Shown: positions 24,172 through 33,479, counted from the stretch's first letter. The stretch: 64,000 nt of DNA from Brevibacillus brevis (GCF_022026395.1 NZ_CP041767.1:5624001-5688000); one strand, 5' to 3'. Made by a program: numbers and translations. The notes: generated by a model from the letters alone, not told the origin.

Positions 24172-25367
24172 GATATCGCCCCTCCTTTGTGAAGCTCGTC
24201 TCTGATTTCGCTCACTTGCTCACAAGCCCACTCCAGCTCTTCGCGCGTATGGTCAGCCATCACCGTAAAACGGATACGCGCGGTTCCTGCTGGCACAGTA
24301 GGAGGTCGAATCGCCACTGCTGCAATCCCTCGCTGCCGAAGCCTTTTGCTGAATTGCAAAGTCCACTCATTCTCTCCTAACGTGAGCGGGATAATTGGCG
24401 TATCTTCTTCGTCTACGGTAAACCCGTATGAGCGAAGCAACTGGCGAAACATGAGCGCATTCTGCCTCACTGCTTTTCTTCGCCAAGAGTCTGTTTGTAC
24501 CAAAGACAACGCCGCCAGATTCGAACCAATCACAGCAGGAGGCAGAGCTGTGGAATAGACTAGCGAGCGTGCTTTTGTCATCAAATAACGAATGATGATC
24601 TCATCTGCGCATACGTATGCGCCATAAACACCAAATGCCTTGCTGAAGGTTCCCATCAAAACATCGACTTGTCCGGCGATGCCTAGCTCGTGGCACAAGC
24701 CCTGCCCTTCCTCACCACGCACTCCCCCTGCATGGGCTTCGTCAACCATAAGGATGGCATCGTAACGATCTCGCAGTTGTACCAATTCAAGAAGAGGGGC
24801 TTTATCACCGTCCATGGAGAATATGCTGTCCGTGACGATCCACTTCCGTCTTGTATCCTGGTGCTTTTTCAGCAAAAATTCCAGGTGCTCCATGTCGTTA
24901 TGTCTATACCGAAAATGCTCCGCCCGACTGAGCACGATCCCATCTACGATGCTGGCGTGATTCAACCGATCACTAAAAACAGCGTCGCCTCTTCCAGCAA
25001 GCGCTGCAAGTACCCCTGTATTTGCCTGATAGCCATTTGCAAAAACAAGCGCCCCTTCTCTCTCTTTCCACGCCGCCAATTGTTGTTCCAGCTCGTCGTA
25101 TAACGCGTAGTTACCATGGACGAGGCGAGAGGCAGTTCCTCCTGCCCCCCACTCCTCTGCCGCTATCTTGCCAGCTTCCACGATTCGTCGATCATGAGCC
25201 AAGCCCAAATAGTTGTTCGATGACAGGTTTAATAATGGTCTCCCTTCGACTTGAATCCACGTGCCAGCGCGATCAATGGCTGACTCTACAGTGTTCCATT
25301 CTCTTGCCAACGATTGTTTGCACAATGAATCGTATTCTTCTTCCAGCCATGTGTAGCGTTTCTTCAT
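24168..25367 (-). CDS. bioF: 8-amino-7-oxononanoate synthase
   Basis: PLP enzyme that joins pimeloyl-ACP (or -CoA) with alanine. The lysine that binds PLP is in MGTFSKAFGVYGAY, and the SNNYLGLAHD and DEAHAGGVRGEEGQG segments are typical. The open frame runs to 25424 across the bioB end; I place the start at the ATG 25367, 16 bases after the bioB stop, giving 399 residues. The upstream AGGT is a weak RBS, so translation may depend on bioB. Confidence 0.93.
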   Translation of the reverse strand: MKKRYTWLEEEYDSLCKQSLAREWNTVESAIDRAGTWIQVEGRPLLNLSSNNYLGLAHDRRIVEAGKIAAEEWGAGGTASRLVHGNYALYDELEQQLAAWKEREGALVFANGYQANTGVLAALAGRGDAVFSDRLNHASIVDGIVLSRAEHFRYRHNDMEHLEFLLKKHQDTRRKWIVTDSIFSMDGDKAPLLELVQLRDRYDAILMVDEAHAGGVRGEEGQGLCHELGIAGQVDVLMGTFSKAFGVYGAYVCADEIIIRYLMTKARSLVYSTALPPAVIGSNLAALSLVQTDSWRRKAVRQNALMFRQLLRSYGFTVDEEDTPIIPLTLGENEWTLQFSKRLRQRGIAAVAIRPPTVPAGTARIRFTVMADHTREELEWACEQVSEIRDELHKGGAIS

Positions 25368-25383
25368 CACTGACCTACTTGTC

Positions 25384-26379
25384 CTACAACGCACACAGCT
25401 CGATTTCAAACCCGAGGTCTTCAATCATCTGATGGTCTGTCGTGATTTCTTGCCCGGGTGTCGTCAAATAATCACCTACAAACAATGAGTTGGCTGCATA
25501 CAAGGAAAGCGGCTGCAAGGTGCGCAGATTCACTTCGCGACCACCCGCAACACGAATTTCTTTATCCGGGCAAATAAATCGGAACAAGGCGAGAACACGA
25601 AGAGCCTTCATTGCCGGGGTGCGTCCTTTATCCTCCAACGGGGTTCCTGGAATCGCATTTAAAAAATTGATCGGGATGGAATCTGCATCGAGATTGCGCA
25701 GGGCAAATGCCATTTCAACGATCTCCTCATCGCTCTCCCCCATGCCGATGATCACGCCTGCGCAGGGCGACATCCCTGCTCTTTTTACGGTATCGACTGT
25801 CTGTACACGCTGATCGTACGTGTGCGTTGTCGTAATCGCTTCGTAATGGTTGCGACTCGTGTTGAGATTATGGTTGTAGCGGTGAACACCTGAATCTTTT
25901 AGTCGCGTTGCTTGTTCGTCGCTTAGTATCCCTAAGCACGCGCAAATTTTCAGTGGCATTGTCTCGCGGATTTCTTTGACTGCCTCTATGACCTGCCCCA
26001 GCTCTTTTTCCGTGGGACCACGTCCTGAGGCGACAATACAGTATGTACCTGCTTTTCGATTCATGGCTTCTCGCGCACCTGCGAGCAATGTCTCCTTATC
26101 CAGCATCGTGTACTTGGATACGGGAGCATTCGAAACAATCGACTGCGAGCAGTAACCGCAATCCTCCGGGCATAGGCCGCTCTTGGCGTTGATGATCATG
26201 TTCAGTTTGACCTTTTTTCCGAAAAAGTGCTTTCTGACGCGAAAAGCTTCGTTCATGACCAGCAGCAGCTCATCATCTGGCGCTTGCAACACCTTCATAG
26301 CCTCTTCCTGCGTAAACTCTTCTTTGGCAATCGCTTTATGGGCGTATTCCTTCCAATCCAGACAGGTGCTTTGCTTCAT
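25384..26379 (-). CDS. bioB: Biotin synthase
   Basis: Radical SAM enzyme that inserts sulfur into dethiobiotin. The radical SAM cysteines are Cys70, Cys74 and Cys77 in GLCPEDCGYCSQS. The C-terminal part has the conserved arginine region and the ANSLFVGDYLTTPGQ motif that holds the auxiliary [2Fe-2S] cluster site. 331 residues, ATG at 26379 with GGGGAG upstream. Confidence 0.97.
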   Translation of the reverse strand: MKQSTCLDWKEYAHKAIAKEEFTQEEAMKVLQAPDDELLLVMNEAFRVRKHFFGKKVKLNMIINAKSGLCPEDCGYCSQSIVSNAPVSKYTMLDKETLLAGAREAMNRKAGTYCIVASGRGPTEKELGQVIEAVKEIRETMPLKICACLGILSDEQATRLKDSGVHRYNHNLNTSRNHYEAITTTHTYDQRVQTVDTVKRAGMSPCAGVIIGMGESDEEIVEMAFALRNLDADSIPINFLNAIPGTPLEDKGRTPAMKALRVLALFRFICPDKEIRVAGGREVNLRTLQPLSLYAANSLFVGDYLTTPGQEITTDHQMIEDLGFEIELCAL

Positions 26380-26399
26380 TTTCTCGTCTCCCCTTCATT

Positions 26400-27119
26400 T
26401 TATTTATGGCTCCACTGGCACAGCTGTCCGATGTCTACACATTCGTGGATTAACTGTGTCAACTGCTGACGCCCTAACGGTTGGTCTATCCATGGAAGTA
26501 CGCCCCATACAGGAACTCCCCCATAGCTCTCAATCATGCTCGCGTTTGTTTTGACACTCTCATCGATGACACCAGCTGAGTTGTTTTGATTCAGGATGAC
26601 ACCTACAACCTCGATCCCGAGTTCCCGTGCATACCAAACGGACAACAGCGTATGGTTAATCGTGCCGAGCCCAGCCCGAGCCACGATGAGCATTGGCAGG
26701 TTCAGTCGAACAGCAAGATCCGCCATCGTTTCGGTTGGAGTCAATGGCACAATCAGACCACCGGCTCCTTCGACGAGGAGTGCCGGATAACGTTCCATCA
26801 GGGGGCGTCCTCCAGCAATTACTTGCTCCATAGTCAAGCTTTTCCCCTCTGCTTCCGCAGCCAGATAAGGGGTAAGCGGTGCCGCAAAACAGAGCGGAGC
26901 TATCTCCTCACACGCGTCATGCACTCCACTCCACGATCTCAAGCGCATTGCGTCACTGCCCTCATCCTGTGCTCGTGCTCCTGACTGGACCGGCTTCCAA
27001 ACCCCGATGTCCACTCCTGTCTCACGCAACACGGATGCGATTCCGGCAGTCACAATCGTTTTGCCTACCCCAGTATCTGTCCCTGTGATGAACAATCCGG
27101 AAAAGGGGCGATCAGCCAT
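26400..27119 (-). CDS. bioD: Dethiobiotin synthetase
   Basis: ATP-dependent carboxylase that closes the ureido ring of dethiobiotin. P-loop GTDTGVGKT at residues 13-21 and the VEGAGGLIVPL segment identify the family. The ATG at 27119 lies 1 base after the bioA stop and has GAGGAG at 8 bases; the in-frame GTG at 27128 is part of that RBS region. 239 residues. Confidence 0.96.
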   Translation of the reverse strand: MADRPFSGLFITGTDTGVGKTIVTAGIASVLRETGVDIGVWKPVQSGARAQDEGSDAMRLRSWSGVHDACEEIAPLCFAAPLTPYLAAEAEGKSLTMEQVIAGGRPLMERYPALLVEGAGGLIVPLTPTETMADLAVRLNLPMLIVARAGLGTINHTLLSVWYARELGIEVVGVILNQNNSAGVIDESVKTNASMIESYGGVPVWGVLPWIDQPLGRQQLTQLIHECVDIGQLCQWSHK

Positions 27120-27120
27120 A

Positions 27121-28482
27121 TCAATCACTCCTCGTATCGCCTGTCGTTACGTCCTGAATCGATTCCGCCAAAATCCGAACCATGTCAGCCAATTCTTCGG
27201 TTGTAGATACAAGCGGTGGGATAAAAACGATGACGTTGCCCAACGGTCGTGTCAAAAGCCCTTTTTCTCTTGCTGCCTGACAGACACGTACACCGATCCG
27301 CTCATTCCAGTGATAAGGCTCCTTGGTCTCTTTATCCCGAACCAGCTCGATTCCCGCCATCAGGCCTTTTTGCCGAATTTCTCCTACATGAGGCAGGTCG
27401 TATAACGGCCCTAGCAATTGATCCAGATCGATTGCCTTTTTTGCTACTTGTTGAACGACTCCGCGCTCCTCCATCAGCCGCAGGTTGGCGAGAGCAACTG
27501 CACAGCCGAGTGGATTTCCTGTGAACGAATGTCCGTGAAAGAAGGTTTTCTGTTCCTCATAGTCGGCGAAAAAAGCATCATAAATCTGCTCGGTTACTAA
27601 GGTAGCCGCTACTGGTAAATACCCGCCCGTGAGCCCTTTCGCAACCGCCATGATGTCCGGCACGACCCCATCATGCTCACAAGCGAACATTTTGCCTGTG
27701 CGTCCAAATCCTGTTGCTACTTCGTCTGCGATCAGCAATACATCATGGGCGCGCAACAGCTCCGCGATTTTTTTCAAGCAACCGTCTGGCATGATAATCA
27801 TGCCACTTGCTCCCTGCACGACAGGCTCTACGATCATCGCCGCAATCTCATGAGCTCTTTCCCGAAGCAAGCTTTCCAGACTGCTCAACGTGGCCTGAAC
27901 GGCTGCTTCTTCTCCTCCCTGCCGGTATGGATAAGGGTATGGAATGACGTGTGGAGAAAAGAGCAGTGGTTTGTAAACTTGATGGTAGAGAGGAATGGCT
28001 CCCACGCTGGTAGCTCCAATCGTATCCCCGTGATAGGCATTGTTCATCGTGATAAACGAATGCTTGCCGGTCTGCCCGCGATTTTGCCAGTATTGGAACG
28101 CCATTTTCAATGAGATTTCGACCGCCGTTGCCCCATTGTCAGAGTAAAAAACTTTGCTCAATCCTTTTGGAGCGAGCTGGATCAGTTTTTCCGCTAATAA
28201 AATGGATGGGACGTTTGCCATGCCGAGCAAGGTAGAGTGGGCAATCTGGTCGAGCTGGTCTGTGATTGCCTGATTTAGCTCGGGAACGTTGTGGCCATGG
28301 ACGTTCAACCACACGGAGGAAAAGCCGTCGTAATAAGCCTTGCCGTTCACATCGAACAGCTTGATCCCTTCTCCTCTCGCAATAATCAATGGCTCCTGTG
28401 CGACGTAGTCTTTCATTTGGGTGAAGGGATGCCAAACGTATCGCTTGTCTTTGGCAGAGAGCTCTGCATAACTATTTAACAA
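27121..28482 (-). CDS. bioA: Adenosylmethionine-8-amino-7-oxononanoate aminotransferase
   Basis: PLP aminotransferase (class III) that makes 7,8-diaminopelargonate. The PLP lysine is in AVAKGLTGGYLP and the cofactor aspartate in ADEVATGFGRTGK. First gene of the bio operon. The frame begins at an ATG at 28506, but that codon lies inside a BirA half-site about 10 bases from the expected transcript start and lacks an RBS. A TTG at 28482, 6 bases after AAGGTTGTG, gives LNSYAELSAKDKRYVWH and fits family N-termini, so I chose it with moderate certainty. Confidence 0.93.
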   Translation of the reverse strand: MLNSYAELSAKDKRYVWHPFTQMKDYVAQEPLIIARGEGIKLFDVNGKAYYDGFSSVWLNVHGHNVPELNQAITDQLDQIAHSTLLGMANVPSILLAEKLIQLAPKGLSKVFYSDNGATAVEISLKMAFQYWQNRGQTGKHSFITMNNAYHGDTIGATSVGAIPLYHQVYKPLLFSPHVIPYPYPYRQGGEEAAVQATLSSLESLLRERAHEIAAMIVEPVVQGASGMIIMPDGCLKKIAELLRAHDVLLIADEVATGFGRTGKMFACEHDGVVPDIMAVAKGLTGGYLPVAATLVTEQIYDAFFADYEEQKTFFHGHSFTGNPLGCAVALANLRLMEERGVVQQVAKKAIDLDQLLGPLYDLPHVGEIRQKGLMAGIELVRDKETKEPYHWNERIGVRVCQAAREKGLLTRPLGNVIVFIPPLVSTTEELADMVRILAESIQDVTTGDTRSD

Positions 28483-28498
28483 CCAAATCACAACCTTG

Positions 28499-28551
28499 GT
28501 TAACATATATTTGTTAACTGTTATTTTAAAATGGTTAACTCATTTTGACAA
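28499..28551 (-). promoter_or_regulatory. Biotin operon promoter with BirA operator
   Basis: Minus-strand -35 TTGTCA (28546-28551), 17-base spacer, -10 TAAAAT (28523-28528). Two GTTAAC half-sites (28534-28539 and 28513-28518) flank the -10 with 15 bases between them, the arrangement of Gram-positive BirA operators (TTGTTAAC-N15-GTTAAC). A third GTTAAC (28499-28504) follows 8 bases downstream. Biotin-bound BirA should repress the operon. Confidence 0.85.
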
Positions 28552-28610
28552 AGCTTTTTTTCGATCTTGAAAAATAAAAGGACTTTCTGGTTTGAGTCAA
28601 CATAGGGGAG

Positions 28611-28822
28611 GAGAAGAAAAAGCGCAGTTCTCTTTGACTCTGACACGCCCGCAAAGGGGATTTACTGTCCGTCTCCACTTCCAAAAGGGGACCGTCGAGC
28701 CAAAGCCACCCTACGGACGGAAGCTTCTCAAGGAAGAAGTGTTCGACAAGCGTGGTCCCCTTTTGGAAGCTCCGACTGGGAAGGCGTTGTCAAGGTCTAC
28801 GAGCCCTGCGCTTTTTCTTCTC
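28611..28822. repeat. Long imperfect inverted repeat (212 bp) of unknown function
   Basis: Outer arms are a perfect 17-bp inverted pair (28611-28627 with 28806-28822, starting GAGAAGAAAAAGCGCAG). Inner arms are a perfect 16-bp pair (28678-28693 with 28754-28769, CTTCCAAAAGGGGACC). The stretches between them (50 and 36 bases) are partly complementary, and a 60-base centre remains. It lies between the bio promoter and the terminator of the next gene, outside any convincing gene. It could be a MITE-like element or a structured RNA; no transposase or target duplication is seen. Confidence 0.8.
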
Positions 28823-28870
28823 ACCAGCTTTGTCAGTTTATCGATACCTTCTAAAACTCAGGAAGGCAAC

Positions 28871-28911
28871 AAAAAAGGTCAAGCTTCTCTTCGTTAGAGA
28901 AGCTTGACCTT
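28871..28911 (-). terminator. Strong terminator after the SLH protein gene
   Basis: A perfect 16-bp stem (AAGGTCAAGCTTCTCT and its complement) with a 5-base loop, followed on the minus strand by a T-run. T-rich sequence also follows on the plus strand, so it may stop transcripts from both sides. Confidence 0.9.
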
Positions 28912-28924
28912 TTATATTCCGATT

Positions 28925-31900
28925 CTATTTATCTTGATGCAGGATGCGATACAGCGCTACGACACACACTGCTCTCGTCGTCGGTTTATTTGGTTGGTAA
29001 TTTGATCCAACTGGATCAATCAGACCGAGTCCGACCATGTTGTTGATAGATGTAGTTGCCCAGGATGGCCAGGTCCCTTTATCGGAGAGCTTTTTCGCCG
29101 CTCCCTTTTTATTCACGAGACGATCGAGAATGACTGCGGCCTCTGCGCGAGTCACCGGCTGATCCGGACGGAAAGTATTATCGTTATACCCCTTCACCAG
29201 ACCTTTGGAAACGGCAACCTGTACGGCACCTTGCGCATAGGAAGGCACCTTATCCTTGAATTTCAGCTTTGGTGAGGAAGGGAGCTCCCACCCAAAAGAG
29301 CGCGAGAGCAGGGTGACGAACTGTGCTCTTGTCAGAGAAACCTCTGGGCCAAACGTCGTCTCCGTCAAACCCTTCACGTAGCCCTTTTCCGCCATGTAGG
29401 TGATTTCTGCCTTGGCTGGATGCTTCGTGATATCTGTAAATCCAGCGCTGCTCGTGCCTGCATTGTCCAGGTAGTACGGAATGTACTTGCCGTAGCTATT
29501 GACTTCATATACCCACTGACCTTGAGCATTCATGGTTCCCAGAAGCGGATCCAACGTATTGTTTACTTGGTTTACGTACAAGAGTCCAACTCCTTTTCCA
29601 GCGAGCCATTGCTTCGGTGCCAGTGTCAACTGAATCGACGAGGTTGAAATCGCGTCCTCTTGCCCTGCTTTTAGTTCGCCCGGCTTAATCGTAAACGAGT
29701 AATCGGCAGGTACATATCCTGGCATTGGCTGGGTCACGATCGACTCCACATCAATCAGTGCACTATCCAGATAAGATGCGGTATTTTCTAAGGAGTAATG
29801 GAGATCAAGCTCCGCTCCGAGTGACATGCTGCCTGGCAGTTCAGGGACAACCGCCGCATCGCTTGGCTGACCTGTCTGGTTGCCCAAGAGGAGCGAGAAT
29901 TCGTCGAAGTACAGTGTTCCTTTGTCGTGTGTAATGCCATCATTGGCCTGGTCAACGACATACACACTCTTCAATTGCAATGGATAGGCAACATTGCTCG
30001 GGAAGTAGCCTTTCACTTGCTTCCAGCCTGTCCAATTGATCTCTTTAGCCAGATCGACGTAGACCGGCTTCCCGTTTGCATCGACTGCTTCAGCACGGAG
30101 CCAATGTCCGCTGTTGTCACCATTGACCCACAAGCCCAATCCGAGCGGCTTGCCAGGAATGGTCACAGGTTTTGCCCCCAGAACGCCGTACGAAATCCGC
30201 ATGTTGTTCGCTGGTGCTCCAGAGAAGTTGTACACCAGCTTCGCTGCCTTTTTCGTGCGGAATGTCTGATCGGAAACGAGCGCAAACGAACCAGCCGAAC
30301 TGATGCTGGATGGATTCGCTGCATGGTACATGCCGGCCTGATTATCGAAGGTCAGCCATGGCTGCTCAAATTGTCCAACGGCAAATGGTACGGTTGTCGC
30401 CACGCCATCATACGTAATCGTCAGGTTTCCGTTGCCCGGCTCATTGCCTGCTACCAGTTGCAGATTGTCGTTGATCGTCGCTACAGAAGAATCGATACTC
30501 GCTTTTACGCTAAGTGGTGTCGCTTGTACGGTTGAGCCCTTTTTCGTTTTGATTTTGACATCGAGAGTAAGGGATTGTCCCGGTGCAATCGTGATCGGAT
30601 TCGGGGAAACGATGATTTGCTGAACATCGTTGCCGGAAATGACTTGAATGTCTTTATTTTGCGTCACATTGCCCAATCGCGCAGTCAATGTGATCTTGCC
30701 AGAGCGAGCTGGTGTGAAGTGCTTGCCATTTACGGAGCCCGCTTCGGACTGACTAGCATCCCAGCTCACATCGCCTGCATTGATCGCATACGGCTGGTAA
30801 TGCACGTCATAACCTTTGGATGCGCTGAGCGGGATAGATTGTCCGATAAGCACATCTGCCGGTACATCGATTTGGAAGCCTCTCAATTCTCCCGCAGGTG
30901 CCGTGTTGTATACGGCCAGTCCAGTAGGCACTCGGCGCTCAGCACCGCCGCTCGGCTTATTCGCCAAATTTGCGTGTGTCTCACCCAGCATGCGAGCTGC
31001 CATGGTCGTAGAGCCCCCACCGTCAAAGTTTACAGCCCGATAAGAGCCGAGCTCCGCCATGATTTTTGCCAGCTCGTCCAAATAAACGCCTTGGCTCGCA
31101 TCGATCGTGACCATGTACAAGGTCTTCCCGTCCTGGGAAACTCCGACCGATGTGCGTGCCGTCTTGTTGATGATGGACTTGTCCGCTTGAAAGGAAGTGA
31201 GGGCTTTCCCTTGATCAACCAAAATCACATTGCCGCCTACCGCTTGCTTTAGGTTGAGTGTCTGTGGTGTCGTTTGGTACTCAACCGCTGCAGTAGCGCC
31301 TACAGGGAAGTTTTGCTTGAGGAATGCTCCTGCTGCTCCATGTCCCCAAAGGACATAGCCGTTGTAAGGTATGTATACGCCAGGTTGATTCACACGAACT
31401 TCTTTGGCTACGTTGTCTACAAACAAAATCTCGACGACATCTTTGTAGCCCGGTATCGTCCCCAAGCTGGTTTTGCCAAAGGAAGGGGTATAGACGTTCA
31501 GTTGGTTCTGGTGACTTTTTCGTGAATCACTCGGGTTGTACTCTTCCTTGTTGACACCCTGAATCGAATAGGTAGCGCCATTAGGAGCCGTAACCTTGCC
31601 GCCAAACCCAAACTTGTCGACGATGGCCATCTTGTCGCCAGTCAAGCCCAGCGCGTACCAGTAGGAGACCAAACCCATGGACGAAATGAGTTCATCGTCT
31701 TTCATGACGATACCAAACGGCGCTCCCCGTTTGGACATGTTAAAAAAGTCGGCATTGATCGCTGCTATAGCTCCAGTTTCACGCGCCATTTGTGTAACCG
31801 TCTGCCTGTCTGTCAGCTTGCCTTTCGTTCCGTATACCGGTTTGACCTCAACGTAAGGATTATTCAGATCAACCTTGGTTACCATGATCGTGACTACTTG

Positions 31901-32089
31901 ATTGGCAAATGATTTCGTATATTTCTGTAAAGTGGTCCCCTCACCAATTGGGGTTTGCCACATCATATTCAATGCACTTGTCTCCGCTCTGGCGTGTGCG
32001 ACATTGGTCGCAAACGGCACAAACGGAACAAAAGCTCCCCAGGCCATGGTCGTAGCCGTGAGCAGCGTCACTATCCTTTGCGCTCTCAT
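28925..32089 (-). CDS. Secreted phosphodiester glycosidase-family protein with three SLH domains
   Basis: 1054 residues from the ATG at 32089 (GGAG 8 bases upstream; the frame is open to 32146 without RBS). Signal peptide at 1-34 (RIVTLLTATTMAWGAFVPFV... AHARAE). Residues about 60-400 resemble the NAGPA/phosphodiester glycosidase family (DUF2233): GAIAAINADFFNM, VNFDGGGSTTMAAR, AERRVPTGLAV. Middle regions look like Ig-like or carbohydrate-binding beta domains. Residues 884-1054 contain three SLH repeats (FTDITKHPAKAEITYMAEKG; FKDKVPSYAQGAV; GTWPSWATTSINNM), which anchor proteins to pyruvylated wall polymer. The substrate is unknown; neighbouring wecB hints at wall polysaccharide. Confidence 0.85.
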   Translation of the reverse strand: MRAQRIVTLLTATTMAWGAFVPFVPFATNVAHARAETSALNMMWQTPIGEGTTLQKYTKSFANQVVTIMVTKVDLNNPYVEVKPVYGTKGKLTDRQTVTQMARETGAIAAINADFFNMSKRGAPFGIVMKDDELISSMGLVSYWYALGLTGDKMAIVDKFGFGGKVTAPNGATYSIQGVNKEEYNPSDSRKSHQNQLNVYTPSFGKTSLGTIPGYKDVVEILFVDNVAKEVRVNQPGVYIPYNGYVLWGHGAAGAFLKQNFPVGATAAVEYQTTPQTLNLKQAVGGNVILVDQGKALTSFQADKSIINKTARTSVGVSQDGKTLYMVTIDASQGVYLDELAKIMAELGSYRAVNFDGGGSTTMAARMLGETHANLANKPSGGAERRVPTGLAVYNTAPAGELRGFQIDVPADVLIGQSIPLSASKGYDVHYQPYAINAGDVSWDASQSEAGSVNGKHFTPARSGKITLTARLGNVTQNKDIQVISGNDVQQIIVSPNPITIAPGQSLTLDVKIKTKKGSTVQATPLSVKASIDSSVATINDNLQLVAGNEPGNGNLTITYDGVATTVPFAVGQFEQPWLTFDNQAGMYHAANPSSISSAGSFALVSDQTFRTKKAAKLVYNFSGAPANNMRISYGVLGAKPVTIPGKPLGLGLWVNGDNSGHWLRAEAVDANGKPVYVDLAKEINWTGWKQVKGYFPSNVAYPLQLKSVYVVDQANDGITHDKGTLYFDEFSLLLGNQTGQPSDAAVVPELPGSMSLGAELDLHYSLENTASYLDSALIDVESIVTQPMPGYVPADYSFTIKPGELKAGQEDAISTSSIQLTLAPKQWLAGKGVGLLYVNQVNNTLDPLLGTMNAQGQWVYEVNSYGKYIPYYLDNAGTSSAGFTDITKHPAKAEITYMAEKGYVKGLTETTFGPEVSLTRAQFVTLLSRSFGWELPSSPKLKFKDKVPSYAQGAVQVAVSKGLVKGYNDNTFRPDQPVTRAEAAVILDRLVNKKGAAKKLSDKGTWPSWATTSINNMVGLGLIDPVGSNYQPNKPTTRAVCVVALYRILHQDK

Positions 32090-32260
32090 GTTGGTAACTC
32101 CTCTCCGTATTCCAAACTCTGTCTTTCTACCATCTAAGCCAAGCAACTAAATATTAGACGCAAAAGGTCATGGATAGTTTCGCCAATTCTCTCGATTCCC
32201 TATTAGAAAAACATACCAAATCATCAGTCATCGAAACCCCAAAAATCGCTCTACAACAAG

Positions 32261-32299
32261 AAACCCGCCCGGTTTTGACGAACGGTACCTGGCGGGTTT
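32261..32299 (-). terminator. Terminator after wecB
   Basis: Minus-strand 9-bp stem AAACCCGCC / GGCGGGTTT with a 21-base loop, then TTTCTTGTTG. It follows the wecB stop by about 15 bases. Confidence 0.75.
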
Positions 32300-32312
32300 T
32301 CCTAGCTGTATG

Positions 32313-33461
32313 TTACTGACCTGGTTGGAAAGGCTCTGGTTGTTCAGCCCGCAAACCAAAATGATAGAGGATTGCTTCTACGATACGACGGGAAGCCTCG
32401 CCATCCCCATATGGGTTGACAGCATGCGCCATTGCATCGTAAGCCGCTTGGTTGGTCAGCAATTCTTTTGCCATTGCATACACTTGCTCTTCGTCGGTTC
32501 CCACGAGTTTCAACGTGCCTGCTTCAATTCCCTCAGGACGTTCTGTCGTATCGCGCAGAACCAGGACTGGCACGCCAAGAGACGGCGCTTCCTCCTGCAC
32601 CCCGCCGGAATCGGTCAGGATGAGATGGGAGCGACGAGCGAAGTTGTGGAAATCAAGGGCATCCAATGGTTCGATCAACGAAATGCGATCGTGATTCCCG
32701 AGAATCTCCTGCGCCACTTCTTGTACAGCAGGATTCAAGTGAACCGGATACACAACAGCAATCTCAGGATGCTCATCCACCAGTCTTCGAACTGCACGGA
32801 AAATACGACGCATCGGCTCGCCCAAATTTTCGCGGCGGTGTGCCGTCATCAACACCAGCTTCTGACCAGCTACGCGATCAAGCACCGGATGCGTGTAATC
32901 CTCGCGAACGGTCGTTTTCAACGCGTCAATTGCAGTGTTTCCTGTCACGTAGATGCTCTTTTCCGGCTTTGCTTCGCGACGAAGGTTGTCAGCCGATCCA
33001 TTAGTCGGGGAGAAGTGAAGGTCAGCCATGACACCTGTCAGCTGACGATTCATCTCTTCCGGGAACGGCGAGTACTTGTCCCATGTGCGCAAGCCCGCTT
33101 CCACGTGACCAATTGCTACCTGGTTGTAAAAAGCAGCCAGACTCGCCACAAAAGTGGTTGTCGTATCCCCGTGTACGAGGACGATGTCCGGTTTTACTTC
33201 CTTCATTGTTTCATCCAGGCTCTCCAATGCGCGAGTGGTCACACCCACCAGCGTTTGGCGATCCTTCATGATGTTCAAGTCAATGTCTGGTTGAATATCA
33301 AAAATGTCCAAAACCTGATCGAGCATTTGACGATGTTGGGCCGTCACGCAAACGACAGATTCGATCTGTTCGCTGTACTTGTTCAATTCATGGACAAGCG
33401 GTGCCATTTTGATCGCTTCCGGACGTGTGCCGAATACCGTCATTACTTTTACAGTTTTCAT
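32313..33461 (-). CDS. wecB: UDP-N-acetylglucosamine 2-epimerase (non-hydrolysing)
   Basis: Interconverts UDP-GlcNAc and UDP-ManNAc for wall teichoic acid or secondary wall polymer linkage. 382 residues with the family motifs TVFGTRPEAIKMAPL at the N-terminus, GHVEAGLRTWDKYSPFPEE, and TDSGGVQEEAPSLGVPVLV near the UDP site. It starts 18 bases after upp and probably shares its transcript. In Bacillus the same gene is called mnaA or yvyH. Confidence 0.95.
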   Translation of the reverse strand: MKTVKVMTVFGTRPEAIKMAPLVHELNKYSEQIESVVCVTAQHRQMLDQVLDIFDIQPDIDLNIMKDRQTLVGVTTRALESLDETMKEVKPDIVLVHGDTTTTFVASLAAFYNQVAIGHVEAGLRTWDKYSPFPEEMNRQLTGVMADLHFSPTNGSADNLRREAKPEKSIYVTGNTAIDALKTTVREDYTHPVLDRVAGQKLVLMTAHRRENLGEPMRRIFRAVRRLVDEHPEIAVVYPVHLNPAVQEVAQEILGNHDRISLIEPLDALDFHNFARRSHLILTDSGGVQEEAPSLGVPVLVLRDTTERPEGIEAGTLKLVGTDEEQVYAMAKELLTNQAAYDAMAHAVNPYGDGEASRRIVEAILYHFGLRAEQPEPFQPGQ

Positions 33462-33479
33462 CCGTTTTTCCCTCTCCGA

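Noticed and set aside
28592..28897. Plus-strand open frame of 101 codons over the 28.6-28.8 kb inverted repeat
   Set aside because: It begins with TTG, has poor RBS spacing, reads across both arms and the terminator, and gives a Lys/Ser/Pro-rich sequence without domain features.
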